From assembly GCA_965202895.1 (NCBI GenBank), contig OZ241901.1:248001-312000 (forward strand): a stretch of 64,000 bases of DNA, written 5' to 3'. This document shows, in pieces, positions 25,731-33,970 of the stretch (positions are counted from its first letter, which is position 1; every line of letters starts with the position of its first letter). The notes under the pieces were generated by a model that did not search any database, was not told the origin of the DNA, and saw nothing but the letters and a program-made list of their open reading frames with translations. The translations under genes were made by a program, and so were the position numbers. The stretch is from JAJDXW01 sp965202895. Lineage in GTDB: Bacteria > Pseudomonadota > Gammaproteobacteria > HK1.

Positions 25731-26258
25731 ATGACCCTGCGCGTGCTCGACCCGACCTTCGAAGAAGGCGCGGCCGGCTTCGCACCCGCCCCCCGGCTGG
25801 CGGGGCTCGAAGGCGCCACCGTCGGCATCATTTCGAACGGCAAGAAAGGGGCCGCCCCGTTCTTCGCCCATCTCGCGACCCTCCTCCGCACCCGGTACGG
25901 GGCCGCGGACGTCGTGCTGCGGGTCAAGAAGAGCTTCAGCGCCCCCGCCGAGCCCGCGATCATGGAGGAGGCGGCGGCGGAGTGGAGCGCCGCGATCGCC
26001 GGGGTCGGGGACTGAGGAAGCTGCTCGTCGTGCAGTCTGCACGACGCGATCCTCACCGAACGGCGCGGGGTCCCCGCGATGGCGATCATGACGGACCGGT
26101 TCGTGAGCGCGGCGGACGAGATGCGCAGGATCCTCGGAATGCCCGACTACCCGTTCGCGGTGATGGAGCACCCGATCAGCAGCGCGTCGGCCGATGCGCT
26201 CGCGCGGCAGGCGGAAGCGGTCCTGGAGCGGAGCCTCGCCCTGCTCCTGCGCGCCTGA
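25731..26258 (+). CDS. UGSC family selenoprotein (in-frame UGA = Sec95)
   Basis: Encodes 175 aa if the TGA at 26013-26015 is read as selenocysteine. The reading frame before it (LEGATVGIISNGKKGAAPFF ... AAAEWSAAIAGVGD) and after it (GSCSSCSLHDAILTERRGVP ... AVLERSLALLLRA) together give a full UGSC-family protein with the diagnostic U-G-S-C at residues 95-98. A bacterial SECIS-type hairpin lies 11 bases after the UGA. The family was found in marine and environmental genomes; a redox role is suspected but unproven. GAGGAGG precedes the ATG. SelA/SelB genes must be elsewhere. If UGA acted as a stop the product would be 94 aa without its active motif. Confidence 0.88.
26013..26048 (+). promoter_or_regulatory. 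SECIS element directing Sec insertion at the UGA codon
   Basis: The UGA at 26013-26015 is followed by an 8-bp stem (26026-26033 pairing with 26039-26046) and a 5-base loop, AGTCT. The top of the hairpin, TGC-AGTCT-GCA, closely resembles that of E. coli fdhF (UGC-AGGUCU-GCA). The distance from UGA to loop is 18 bases, compared with about 17 in fdhF. This is where SelB would bind the mRNA. Confidence 0.85.
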
Positions 26259-26331
26259 GGGCGCCCGCCCGGCCGCCTCTGCCCGCCTCCACCCGCCGAC
26301 CGCCTGCCGCGCCCCGACCGCCTGGCCCCCC

Positions 26332-27234
26332 ATGAGGCCAATCGACTCCCGCGAGGAGGCGGCGGCCTGCCTCGACCGCATGGAGGCCGAGGCGCGCCGG
26401 TTCGAGCCTCGCCTCGGGGATCACGCCACCGTCTGGCGTAGCTGGGGCGAGGCGGGGCCGGCCGTCGTGCTCCTGAACGGCGGGACCGGATCCTGGATGC
26501 ACTGGGTCCGGAACATCCCGGCCCTCCGGGACCGCTATCGCGTGTTCGCGGCCGATCTGCCGGGCATGGGGGACTCCGGCCTGCCTCCCGTCACGGAGCC
26601 GGTCGAGGACCTGGTGCGACTCAGCGGCACGATCATCGCCTCCGGCGTCGAGGGGCTGCTCGGGCGGTCGGAGCCCGTCCACGTCGTCGGCTTCTCCTTC
26701 GGTTCGATGGTCGGGGCGCACGCCGCGGCCCGGCTCGGGACCCAGGTCGAGACGTTCACGATGGCCGGGGCCTCCGGCCTCGGGCTCTCCTTCGCCGGGC
26801 CGGGGCGTCTCCGCAAGCCGGAGGAAGGGATGACGGAGGACGAGCTCCGGGAGGTCCACCGGCACAACATGACCACCCTCCTCTTCGCGGACCCCGGGAA
26901 CGCGGACGAACTGGCCCTCGAGATGCAGGTCCGGAATGCGGCGAGGGTCCGGGTCCGTTCCCATACCTCGGCCGTCACCGCGATCCTCCTCGAGGCGCTG
27001 CCCGGCGTCCGCGCCCGCCTCGGAGCGATCTGGGGCGGCCGGGACCCCTTCCTCCCCGCCCGCGGCGTCCGCGAGGCGCTGCTGCGCCGCTTCGACCCCG
27101 ACGTCCCCATCCACATCGTCGAGGGCGCCGGGCACTGGGTTCCCTACGAGGGGGCGGAGCCGTTCAACCGGTGCCTTCTGGAGCTCCTCGACCGGCGCGC
27201 CAACCCTGGTTCGGCCCCGTCACGGGCTCCTTGA
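26332..27234 (+). CDS. Alpha/beta hydrolase
   Basis: A 300-aa serine hydrolase of the alpha/beta fold. The oxyanion strand is VVLLNGGTGSWMHWVRNI. The nucleophile elbow is VVGFSFGSM (Ser in G-F-S-F-G). The acid is probably the Asp of GGRDPF and the base is the His of GAGHWVPYE. Such proteins hydrolyse esters or C-C bonds; the substrate is unknown. The start is 73 bases after the UGSC selenoprotein stop on the same strand, so co-transcription is possible. There is no strong Shine-Dalgarno sequence before the ATG. Confidence 0.87.
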   Translation: MRPIDSREEAAACLDRMEAEARRFEPRLGDHATVWRSWGEAGPAVVLLNGGTGSWMHWVRNIPALRDRYRVFAADLPGMGDSGLPPVTEPVEDLVRLSGTIIASGVEGLLGRSEPVHVVGFSFGSMVGAHAAARLGTQVETFTMAGASGLGLSFAGPGRLRKPEEGMTEDELREVHRHNMTTLLFADPGNADELALEMQVRNAARVRVRSHTSAVTAILLEALPGVRARLGAIWGGRDPFLPARGVREALLRRFDPDVPIHIVEGAGHWVPYEGAEPFNRCLLELLDRRANPGSAPSRAP

Positions 27235-27439
27235 AGCAGCGCCGTCTTCAGGGTCGGGTCAAGCGGTTATGCGAGGCGCGCCCTGGTGGGGGAGCGCGGG
27301 GGGCCTGCCCGCTACCCGCCGCCCGCCGCCCGCATTGGATGGCGGACCCGCGGCCCGACCCCGCCGAGGGCGAGACACGAGCGCAGGAGATCCGCCCGAT
27401 GGTCCCGCTCGCGCCTAGCCGGTCCGACGCGATGCCTCG

Positions 27440-27802
27440 TCAGGCCTTCGCTCCGGCCCGCCCCTGTCCTTGCTTCGGCTTGACGCTCGATTTGAAGAAC
27501 GGCGCGTTCACCATCAGCTTGTTCTCCTGCTCGATGAGCCAGCCGGCCTCGGCGCTCGCCTCGACGTAGGCCTGCCAGTCCGGGTCCGCCTGCATGGCGG
27601 CGCGCTTCTTCTCGCGGTCCCCCGCGTTCTCGTACACCCAGATGTGGACGTACTGGTTCGGGTCGCCCGTCTCGCACGTGCCGTAGAAGAGGGGCTCCCC
27701 GAGGTGGCGCCTCTGGGCGGCCCAGCCTTTCTCCAGGTAGAGCTCCATCTGCTTGCGGATGGCGCCGGGGCGGCAGGTGTACGTGCGGACGTCGAACAGC
27801 AT
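27440..27802 (-). CDS. NIPSNAP family protein
   Basis: A 120-aa single-domain protein of the dimeric alpha/beta-barrel type. The N-terminal MLFDVRTYTCRPGAIRKQME and the later YVHIWVYENAGDREKKRAAM and DPDWQAYVEA are standard NIPSNAP landmarks. Bacterial members sit in catabolic clusters, but their reaction is not established. A gap of over 500 bases separates it from the divergent transporter operon. The last 20 residues form a Lys/Gly-rich tail. Confidence 0.85.
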   Translation of the reverse strand: MLFDVRTYTCRPGAIRKQMELYLEKGWAAQRRHLGEPLFYGTCETGDPNQYVHIWVYENAGDREKKRAAMQADPDWQAYVEASAEAGWLIEQENKLMVNAPFFKSSVKPKQGQGRAGAKA

Positions 27803-28335
27803 GTCGGTCTCCTCGGGGCTGCCGGGCGGCGCGGCAGCGTGCTCGATGGCGGATGGCCGCCATGGCCTGCGCGGCGGCCGGATTCCCGGGGCGCCTTGCC
27901 CGACCGCCCGCCGTGCGGTGCTGCGCCGGCCTGCCGCCCCCATGCGTACGCTTCGCGGCTCGCTCCGAGGGCGGTGCGCCGGTGTTGCCGGGCCCCGGAG
28001 TGTAACGCTCGATGCCGGGAAGGGCCGGGCCGTAGCGGGCGGACGGGACCGGACGCCCGGGAAGGTACCCTCGGGAAGGCACTCCCGCGGCCGGCGTCGA
28101 TGCCCGCTCGTTCCTCGCGGTGTTCGTTCCTCGCGGTTGACGCGCGCGGCGCCCGCCCCATACCATCGGAAGCGGCGGGTGGCAGGCCCGCCGGCCATCG
28201 AGCGGCAGAAGGCCGCGTTTCACGGCCCGTCTCCCACCGGGCAGCGGCGAACGGCGTTGCGCACCGGGGCGAAACGGGACGCCTTGCGGGCCGGCGCCTT
28301 TCGCCGGGATCGCGCCACGGGGAGGAGAACCGAGA
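27803..28335. other. 533-base intergenic region before the ABC operon
   Basis: GC-rich and without a convincing gene. It separates the divergent NIPSNAP and ABC-transporter genes and so should hold both promoters. A GGGGAGGAGAACC ribosome site lies at its right end. No operator or terminator could be assigned with confidence. Confidence 0.4.
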
Positions 28336-29520
28336 ATGAAGCTTTCACGACCGACGGCCGCCGCGGGCGCCGCCGTGCTCGCCGCCGCCTGGATTCTGGC
28401 CTCCTCCGCCCCGGCGCGCGCCGAGACCGGGGTGACCGACGATACGATCAGGATCGGAGCGCTCGGGGTGCTGACCGGGCCCAACGCCAAGTTCGGCGAC
28501 ACCATCTACAACGGCGTCGAAGCGGTGTACCGGGAGGTCAACGCGGCGGGCGGGGTCCACGGCCGCATGATCGAGTACGTACGCGAGGACGACCGCTGCC
28601 AGGCGGCCGAAGCGGTCGGCGCGGCCAAGAAGCTCATCCACCAGCACCGGGTGTTCATGATCCACGGCGGCGCCTGCTCCAACGCGAGCCTCGCCGCGAA
28701 GCCGGAGATCGTCGCCGCCGACGTTCCCTGGGTCATCACCGCGTCCACCGCTTCGTCCCTGACCGATCCGGTGCACCCCCGGATCTTCACCACGATGCTC
28801 GCGGGATGGATGGAGAGCTACGCCCAGGTGCAGTACGCGATCGACCAGGGGATGAAGCGGATCGCGATCGTCGCCCAGCACGACAACTGGGGCCGGAGCC
28901 GTTACGACCCGCTCATCGAGGCGTTCGAGCGGCAGGGCATCGAGCCGGTGGCGGACGAGGAGATCGCGCCCGACCCGAGCGACGCGACCCCCCAGGCGCT
29001 GCGCCTCCAGGCGGCGCAGGCCGACGCGGTCATCCTCATCCTCTTCCCCAAGGCGGCGGCGGTGGTGCTCCGGGACGCCTACAAGATCGGCTACCGGCCG
29101 TTCCTCATCGGCGGCTCGACGGTGGGCGACGTCGGGGTGTTCGCCTCGAACGTCGGCATCCCCGGCGCGGCGGACAAGCTGCACGCCGTCTCCACCATCG
29201 GGTACACGGCGGACGATCCGGCCATGGCGGGGTGGAAGGCGAAGGTGGAGGCCGCGTTCCCGAACGACACGTTCAACATCTACCACATGTTCGGCATCGC
29301 GAGCGGGCAGTTCGTGGTGGAGGCGCTCGAGCGGGCCGGGCGGGACCTCACCCGCGAGTCGGTGAGCCGGGTGATGACGGACCTGTCGGTGCGGACCGAC
29401 CCCTACGCCGGGCCGATCACGTGCACGCCGACCAACCACCAGTGCCACAACACCGCCGCGTGGTTCGGTCTCGTGGACGGGGTCACCAGGCGCGTCGGGG
29501 TCACCGCGGTCACCCGCTGA
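28336..29520 (+). CDS. Branched-chain amino acid-type ABC transporter, substrate-binding protein
   Basis: A 394-aa periplasmic protein of the LivJ/LivK/UrtA type (two-lobed Leu/Ile/Val-binding fold). The signal peptide covers about residues 1-30 (AAAGAAVLAAAWILASSAPA, cut before ETGVTDD). The mature N-terminus DDTIRIGALGVLTGPNAKFG and the VNAAGGVHGRMIEYV, IHQHRVFMIHGGACSN and AQHDNWGRSRYDPL segments are characteristic. It is followed by two permease and two ATPase genes in the same direction. Substrate: branched-chain amino acid, amide, urea or aromatic acid; the amidase gene downstream favours an amide (inference). Confidence 0.92.
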   Translation: MKLSRPTAAAGAAVLAAAWILASSAPARAETGVTDDTIRIGALGVLTGPNAKFGDTIYNGVEAVYREVNAAGGVHGRMIEYVREDDRCQAAEAVGAAKKLIHQHRVFMIHGGACSNASLAAKPEIVAADVPWVITASTASSLTDPVHPRIFTTMLAGWMESYAQVQYAIDQGMKRIAIVAQHDNWGRSRYDPLIEAFERQGIEPVADEEIAPDPSDATPQALRLQAAQADAVILILFPKAAAVVLRDAYKIGYRPFLIGGSTVGDVGVFASNVGIPGAADKLHAVSTIGYTADDPAMAGWKAKVEAAFPNDTFNIYHMFGIASGQFVVEALERAGRDLTRESVSRVMTDLSVRTDPYAGPITCTPTNHQCHNTAAWFGLVDGVTRRVGVTAVTR

Positions 29521-29654
29521 AGGCCCCCGCGGACGGCTGAAGCACCGGAAGCGGAGCGCCCGCTCCCCGTCCCGGGCGGCGGCGCCTCCGCCGACGGTGC
29601 GGCGCGCGCCGCCGCCCCTCTTCCTCCCGCCGGCGTCCGCCCCGAGCCCGCGTG

Positions 29655-30536
29655 ATGTTCGCCTATCTCATCGCGAGCGGAATATCGACCGGCGCGCTCT
29701 ACGCGATGGTCGCGGTCGGGCTCGTGCTCGTGTACCGCTCGACCGGCCACATCAACTTCTCGCACGGCGAGCTCTTCATGTTCGGCGGCTTCATCGCCTA
29801 CACGTGCTTCGTCATCCTGGGGGCGCCGTACTTCGTGTCGCTCGTCGTCGCGGTGATCGGCGGATTCCTGCTCGGGGTCCTCTGCGACCGCACCGTCTAC
29901 CGGCCCCTCATCAAGGCCCCGGCGCTCACGATGGTGCTCGCGACCGTCGGCTTCTCCTTCCTCATCAAGGGGATCGCGCGCTTCTTCTGGGGCGCCCGCG
30001 AGGGCGGGGACTACGTGGCGTTCCCCGCCGCGGTGGACCCCGCCCCGATCCCCGTCGGCGGCATCATGGTGTTCCCGCAGCAGCTGCTGGTGCTCGGGGG
30101 CGCGTTCTTCTTCGTGGTCGTCTTCACCATCTTCTTTCGCCGCACCCTCTGGGGGAAGATGATGCAGGCGACGGCCGAGAACGCGACCGCCGCGTTCCTC
30201 TCCGGCATCCGGGTGGAGCGGGTCTACACCATGACCTGGGGAACCGGGGCGTGCATCGCGAGCGCGGCCGCGGTGCTGATGGCCCCGCTCACCCTGCTCT
30301 CCCCGGACGTCGGCTTCAACCTCCTGCTCCGGGCGTTCGCGGCCACCGTTCTCGGCGGGCTCGGGAGCATGCCGGGGGCCATCATCGGAGGCTTCCTCGT
30401 CGGGATCATCGAGTCGCTCGCGGGCGGCTACGTCCACACCGGCCTCCAGGAGGTCTCCGCGTTCATCATCATCATCGTGGTGCTCGTGTTCCGGCCGGCG
30501 GGCCTGTTCGGCATCCGCCGGCTCCGCGAGACCTGA
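29655..30536 (+). CDS. livH: LivH-type ABC transporter permease
   Basis: A 293-aa inner-membrane permease with about eight hydrophobic segments. The N-terminal LIASGISTGALYAMVAVGLV and the SHGELFMFGGFI segment, then the TLWGKMMQATAENATAAFLS coupling loop and AFAATVLGGLGSMPGAIIGG, are LivH signatures. The ATG at 29655 is preferred; a GTG just before it adds one residue. It forms the channel with LivM, whose gene begins 13 bases downstream. Confidence 0.93.
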   Translation: MFAYLIASGISTGALYAMVAVGLVLVYRSTGHINFSHGELFMFGGFIAYTCFVILGAPYFVSLVVAVIGGFLLGVLCDRTVYRPLIKAPALTMVLATVGFSFLIKGIARFFWGAREGGDYVAFPAAVDPAPIPVGGIMVFPQQLLVLGGAFFFVVVFTIFFRRTLWGKMMQATAENATAAFLSGIRVERVYTMTWGTGACIASAAAVLMAPLTLLSPDVGFNLLLRAFAATVLGGLGSMPGAIIGGFLVGIIESLAGGYVHTGLQEVSAFIIIIVVLVFRPAGLFGIRRLRET

Positions 30537-30549
30537 GGCGCGGGGTCTC

Positions 30550-31515
30550 ATGCGGCAGCTCTTCTCGCGCCGGAACGTGGTGGCGGCCGGGATCGTCTTC
30601 TTCGCGGTGCTCCCGTTCGTCGCGAACCCCTACGTCCTCTTCATCGGCAACCTCGCCCTCATGTACGTCCTGCTCGCGGTCGGGCTCAACATGCTGCTCG
30701 GCTACGCGGGCCAGCTCGCCTTCGCGCACGCGGCCCTGTTCGGGGTCGGCGCGTACACCACCGGGCTGCTCAAGCTCGAGCTGGACCTCCACTACGGGCT
30801 CGCCCTCGCCGCCGGCGTCGGCCTCGCCACCGTCACCGGGCTCGCGGTCGCGATGCCCGCGCTCCGGCTCCGGGGGCTGTACCTCGCCCTCGCGACCGTC
30901 GCTTTCGCACAGGCGACCCTCTGGGTGTTCACCCACTGGAACTCCGTCACCTACGGCGGCGCCGGATTCCGGGTTCCGCCGCTCGACTTCGAGCCGTTCA
31001 CCTCGCGGCCGGACGTCGGGATCTACGCCCTCACCTGCCTCATCGTGCTCGCGAGCGTCCCGCTCGGCTGGAACCTCCTGCGCTCGCGGGTCGGCCGGGC
31101 ATGGGTCGCGATCCGCGAGAGCGAGGTGGCGGCGGAGTCGCTCGGCATCGACGTCACCCGGTACAAGGCCATCGCCTATGCCGTGAGCGCGATGTACGCG
31201 GGGACCGCGGGCGGCCTGTTCGCGGGGATGCTCGGCATCGTCACCCCGGAGTCGTTCGACCTCTTCCAGGTGATCGTCCACTTCTGCATGGTGATCGTCG
31301 GCGGCCTCGGCTCGATCTGGGGCGGCGTGCTCGGGGCGGTGGGCCTGGTGGGGTTGCAGGAGGTGCTGCGGGCGTTCCGCCACCTTCAGGAGATCGCCTT
31401 CGGCGGCCTTATCCTGTTCACCGTGCTCGTGATCCCGGGCGGCGCGGTCTCGCTCCTCAAGCGTTACGTGCCGGGATGGAAGGAGCCGCTTCGCCGCATG
31501 GAGCATGACGAGTGA
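30550..31515 (+). CDS. livM: LivM-type ABC transporter permease
   Basis: A 321-aa inner-membrane permease with about ten hydrophobic segments. LGYAGQLAFAHAALFGVGAY near residue 51-70 and the loop with RVGRAWVAIRESEVAAESLG mark it as LivM. The next segments (DVTRYKAIAYAVSAMYAGTA, MVIVGGLGSIWGGVLGAVGL) are typical. The last codon overlaps the GTG start of livG, giving tight translational coupling. Confidence 0.93.
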   Translation: MRQLFSRRNVVAAGIVFFAVLPFVANPYVLFIGNLALMYVLLAVGLNMLLGYAGQLAFAHAALFGVGAYTTGLLKLELDLHYGLALAAGVGLATVTGLAVAMPALRLRGLYLALATVAFAQATLWVFTHWNSVTYGGAGFRVPPLDFEPFTSRPDVGIYALTCLIVLASVPLGWNLLRSRVGRAWVAIRESEVAAESLGIDVTRYKAIAYAVSAMYAGTAGGLFAGMLGIVTPESFDLFQVIVHFCMVIVGGLGSIWGGVLGAVGLVGLQEVLRAFRHLQEIAFGGLILFTVLVIPGGAVSLLKRYVPGWKEPLRRMEHDE

Positions 31516-32366
31516 GCGGGAGCGGTCCGCCGGCCGGTCATCCTTCTGCGGAGAACCCGCCGGCCGCGGAGCCGGGCGGAGGGCGGCCGCGGCCCGTGAG
31601 CAAGCTCCGGGCGAGCGGCATCTCCATCTCGTTCGGAGGCCTCAAGGCCCTCGACTCGGTGGCGATCGACGTGGAGCCGGGAGAGATCCGCGGCATCATC
31701 GGCCCCAACGGGGCGGGCAAGACCACGTTGCTCAACGTGATCTGCGGGATCGATCCGCCGGACCGCGGCACCGTATGGCTCGACGGGCAGCCGATCAACG
31801 GGCTCAAGACGAGCCGGATCGCGGCGCGGGGCATCGGGCGCACCTTCCAGACCACGAAGCTGTTCAAGGGCATGACGGTCCTCGAGAACGTGATGACCGG
31901 CCTGCACGGGAAGATGCGGGCGAGCCCGCTCGCCGCCGCGTTCGGCATGAGGAGCGTGCTCCGCGAGGAGGCGGAGGCGGCCCGGCGCGCCCGCGAGGTG
32001 CTGGAGTTCGTGCGCATGCTGGAGTTCGCCGACGACGAGGCGACCTCCCTCTCGTTCGGGCAGCAGCGGCTGGTGGAGATTGCGCGCGCGCTCGTGAGCG
32101 AGCCTCAGGTGCTGCTCCTCGATGAGCCCGCGGTCGGGCTCAGCCTGACCCGGGTCGCCGAGGTCGACGAGCTCCTGCGCCGGATCCGGCGCGAGCGCGG
32201 GGTCACCATCCTGATGATCGAACACGTCATCCGCCTCGTCATGGGGGTCTGCGACCGGATCACGGTGCTCAACTCCGGCCGCAAGATCGCCGACGGGACG
32301 GCCGACGAGGTCATGGCCGACCGGGAGGTCGCGGAGGCGTACCTCGGAGCGGAGCTCGATGCCTGA
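31512..32366 (+). CDS. livG: LivG-type ABC transporter ATP-binding protein
   Basis: A 284-aa ATPase. Walker A is GPNGAGKTT, the ABC signature region is TSLSFGQQRLVEIAR (an LSFGQQ variant of LSGGQ), Walker B is VLLLDEPAVGLSL, and the switch His is in MIEHVIRLVMGV. IGRTFQTTKLFKGMTVLENV is the LivG Q-loop. The GTG at 31512 overlaps the livM stop; this adds a 28-residue Pro/Gly-rich extension, and a second GTG at 31596 (VSKLRASG) would remove it. It supplies energy together with LivF. Confidence 0.93.
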   Translation: MSGSGPPAGHPSAENPPAAEPGGGRPRPVSKLRASGISISFGGLKALDSVAIDVEPGEIRGIIGPNGAGKTTLLNVICGIDPPDRGTVWLDGQPINGLKTSRIAARGIGRTFQTTKLFKGMTVLENVMTGLHGKMRASPLAAAFGMRSVLREEAEAARRAREVLEFVRMLEFADDEATSLSFGQQRLVEIARALVSEPQVLLLDEPAVGLSLTRVAEVDELLRRIRRERGVTILMIEHVIRLVMGVCDRITVLNSGRKIADGTADEVMADREVAEAYLGAELDA

Positions 32367-32547
32367 CCCGCACCGCTCACCGTCCTTCGCCGCGAGCCTG
32401 CCGCTCCGCTCCCGGCGCCGCCGGGCCGCAGCCCGTTCCGGGCCGCCCCGACAGCGCGCGGGCATCGGGGCCGGATACGCGTTCGGCGTCTCCCGGACTT
32501 CCGTTGCGGGGTCTCGCCTCCCCCGCGGCGAAGGCGGCCGGTAACCG

Positions 32548-33270
32548 ATGCGGCTCGAGGTCGAGCACCTGAACGTCTGGTACGACGTGACGGAGGTGAT
32601 CCGCGACGTGACCTTCGAGGTCGCGGAGAACGAGGTGGTGGCCCTGCTCGGCGGCAACGGTGCGGGCAAGACCACGATCCTCAATACGCTGAGCGGGCTC
32701 CTCGCGCCCCGCCGGGGGACGGTCACCATCGACGGGCGTCCGGTGGAGGGGCGGCACCCGAGGACGATCGTGGAGGCGGGCATGGTCCAGGTGCCGCAGG
32801 GGCGGTTCGTGTGGCCGGGGATGAGTGTCGAGGACAACCTCGCGCTCGGGGCCGTCACCCGCCCGCGGAGCGAACGGGCCGCGATCGCGGCGGACATGGG
32901 CGAGGTGTTCGACATGTTCCCGGTGCTGCGCGAGCGGCGCCGCGGCTACGCCGCGAGCCTCTCGGGCGGCGAGCAGCAGATGCTCGCCATCGGGCGCGCG
33001 CTCATGGCCCGGCCCCGCCTGTTGCTCATGGACGAGCCCTCCCACGGGCTCTCCCCGCTCATGGTCCGCCAGATGGTGGTCGCCATCCGGCGGCTCCACG
33101 AGCGCGGTATGACCATCCTGCTCGTCGAGCAGAACGTGGGGGTGGCGGCGGCGGTCTCGAAGCTTGCCTACGTGCTCGTGAACGGCGAGATCGAGTTCTC
33201 GACCCCCGGGGCGAAGCTCGCGGACCACCCGGACGTCCTCCGGAGCTACCTCGGCGGCGGACGGTATTGA
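32548..33270 (+). CDS. livF: LivF-type ABC transporter ATP-binding protein
   Basis: A 240-aa ATPase. Walker A is LLGGNGAGKTTILNTLSGLL, the signature is SLSGGEQQMLAIGRAL, Walker B is LLLMDEPSHGLSP, and the switch His of most ABC ATPases is replaced by Gln (LVEQNVGVAAAVS), as usual in LivF. VQVPQGRFVWPGMSVEDNL is the Q-loop. It completes the five-gene transporter. A 181-base GC-rich spacer separates it from livG, longer than the other junctions in the operon, with no recognisable gene inside. Confidence 0.93.
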   Translation: MRLEVEHLNVWYDVTEVIRDVTFEVAENEVVALLGGNGAGKTTILNTLSGLLAPRRGTVTIDGRPVEGRHPRTIVEAGMVQVPQGRFVWPGMSVEDNLALGAVTRPRSERAAIAADMGEVFDMFPVLRERRRGYAASLSGGEQQMLAIGRALMARPRLLLMDEPSHGLSPLMVRQMVVAIRRLHERGMTILLVEQNVGVAAAVSKLAYVLVNGEIEFSTPGAKLADHPDVLRSYLGGGRY

Positions 33271-33508
33271 CCGCGTGAAGGCGGTCTCCGCCGTCCGGCC
33301 CCCGATCCGGGGCCGGTGCTTCACCCGATTGCGCACGATCCTCGGCCCGAACACGGACACGATGGGGGATCGACTTCCCGCGTCCGCGGCCCTTTCTCCC
33401 TGTAGAATCCGGGCCGCGGTCCATCGGGGGATGCCTGCCCGGGCGCCCCGGGGGCTGCCCGAGACCGGGCCGGGCCGACCGGGCCGATCGCACGACCGGA
33501 GAACGGCG

Positions 33509-33970
33509 ATGACGCAATCAGGCGACGACGCATCCACCACCACGGCATTCGCCGAGGCCTACACCGAGATCCGGAACCTCTACGCCCGGTACAACTGGTA
33601 CAGCGACGAGGGCGACGCCGACGGGTATGCCGGCTGCTTCACCGAAGACGGCGAGCTCTCCATTCCCGGCATCGGGATGCGCATCCGCGGCCGGGAGAAC
33701 CTCCGGGAGTTCAAGCGGCAGGACAAGGCCCGGAGAGGGGATCGGATCCGCCGCCACTGGAACAGCGGCCTCTTTCTCGAGGCCGGCGACGACGGCGCCA
33801 TGCGGGGGCGGTGCTATCTCCACGGCTACGACGGCGCCCCCGGCGAGGCGCCGGTGCTGAGCGACGTCGGGGCCTACGACGACACCATCGTCCGCCGGGG
33901 CGGGGAATGGCGGTTCGCCCGGCGGGTGATCACCATGGACCACAGCGCGTTCCGGCCGCCCGGATCGTGA
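33509..33970 (+). CDS. SnoaL-like / NTF2-fold protein
   Basis: A 153-aa protein with the N-terminal helix and sheet order of the SnoaL_4 group (EIRNLYARYNWYSDEGDADG, then YAGCFTEDGELSI), and the later strands RHWNSGLFLEAG, GRCYLHGYDG and WRFARRVITMD. Members include ring-hydroxylating dioxygenase beta subunit-like proteins, polyketide cyclases and dehydratases, and many of unknown role. Its stop overlaps the next ATG (TGATG), coupling it to the amidase. It lies just after the ABC operon and may belong to the same pathway. Confidence 0.82.
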   Translation: MTQSGDDASTTTAFAEAYTEIRNLYARYNWYSDEGDADGYAGCFTEDGELSIPGIGMRIRGRENLREFKRQDKARRGDRIRRHWNSGLFLEAGDDGAMRGRCYLHGYDGAPGEAPVLSDVGAYDDTIVRRGGEWRFARRVITMDHSAFRPPGS

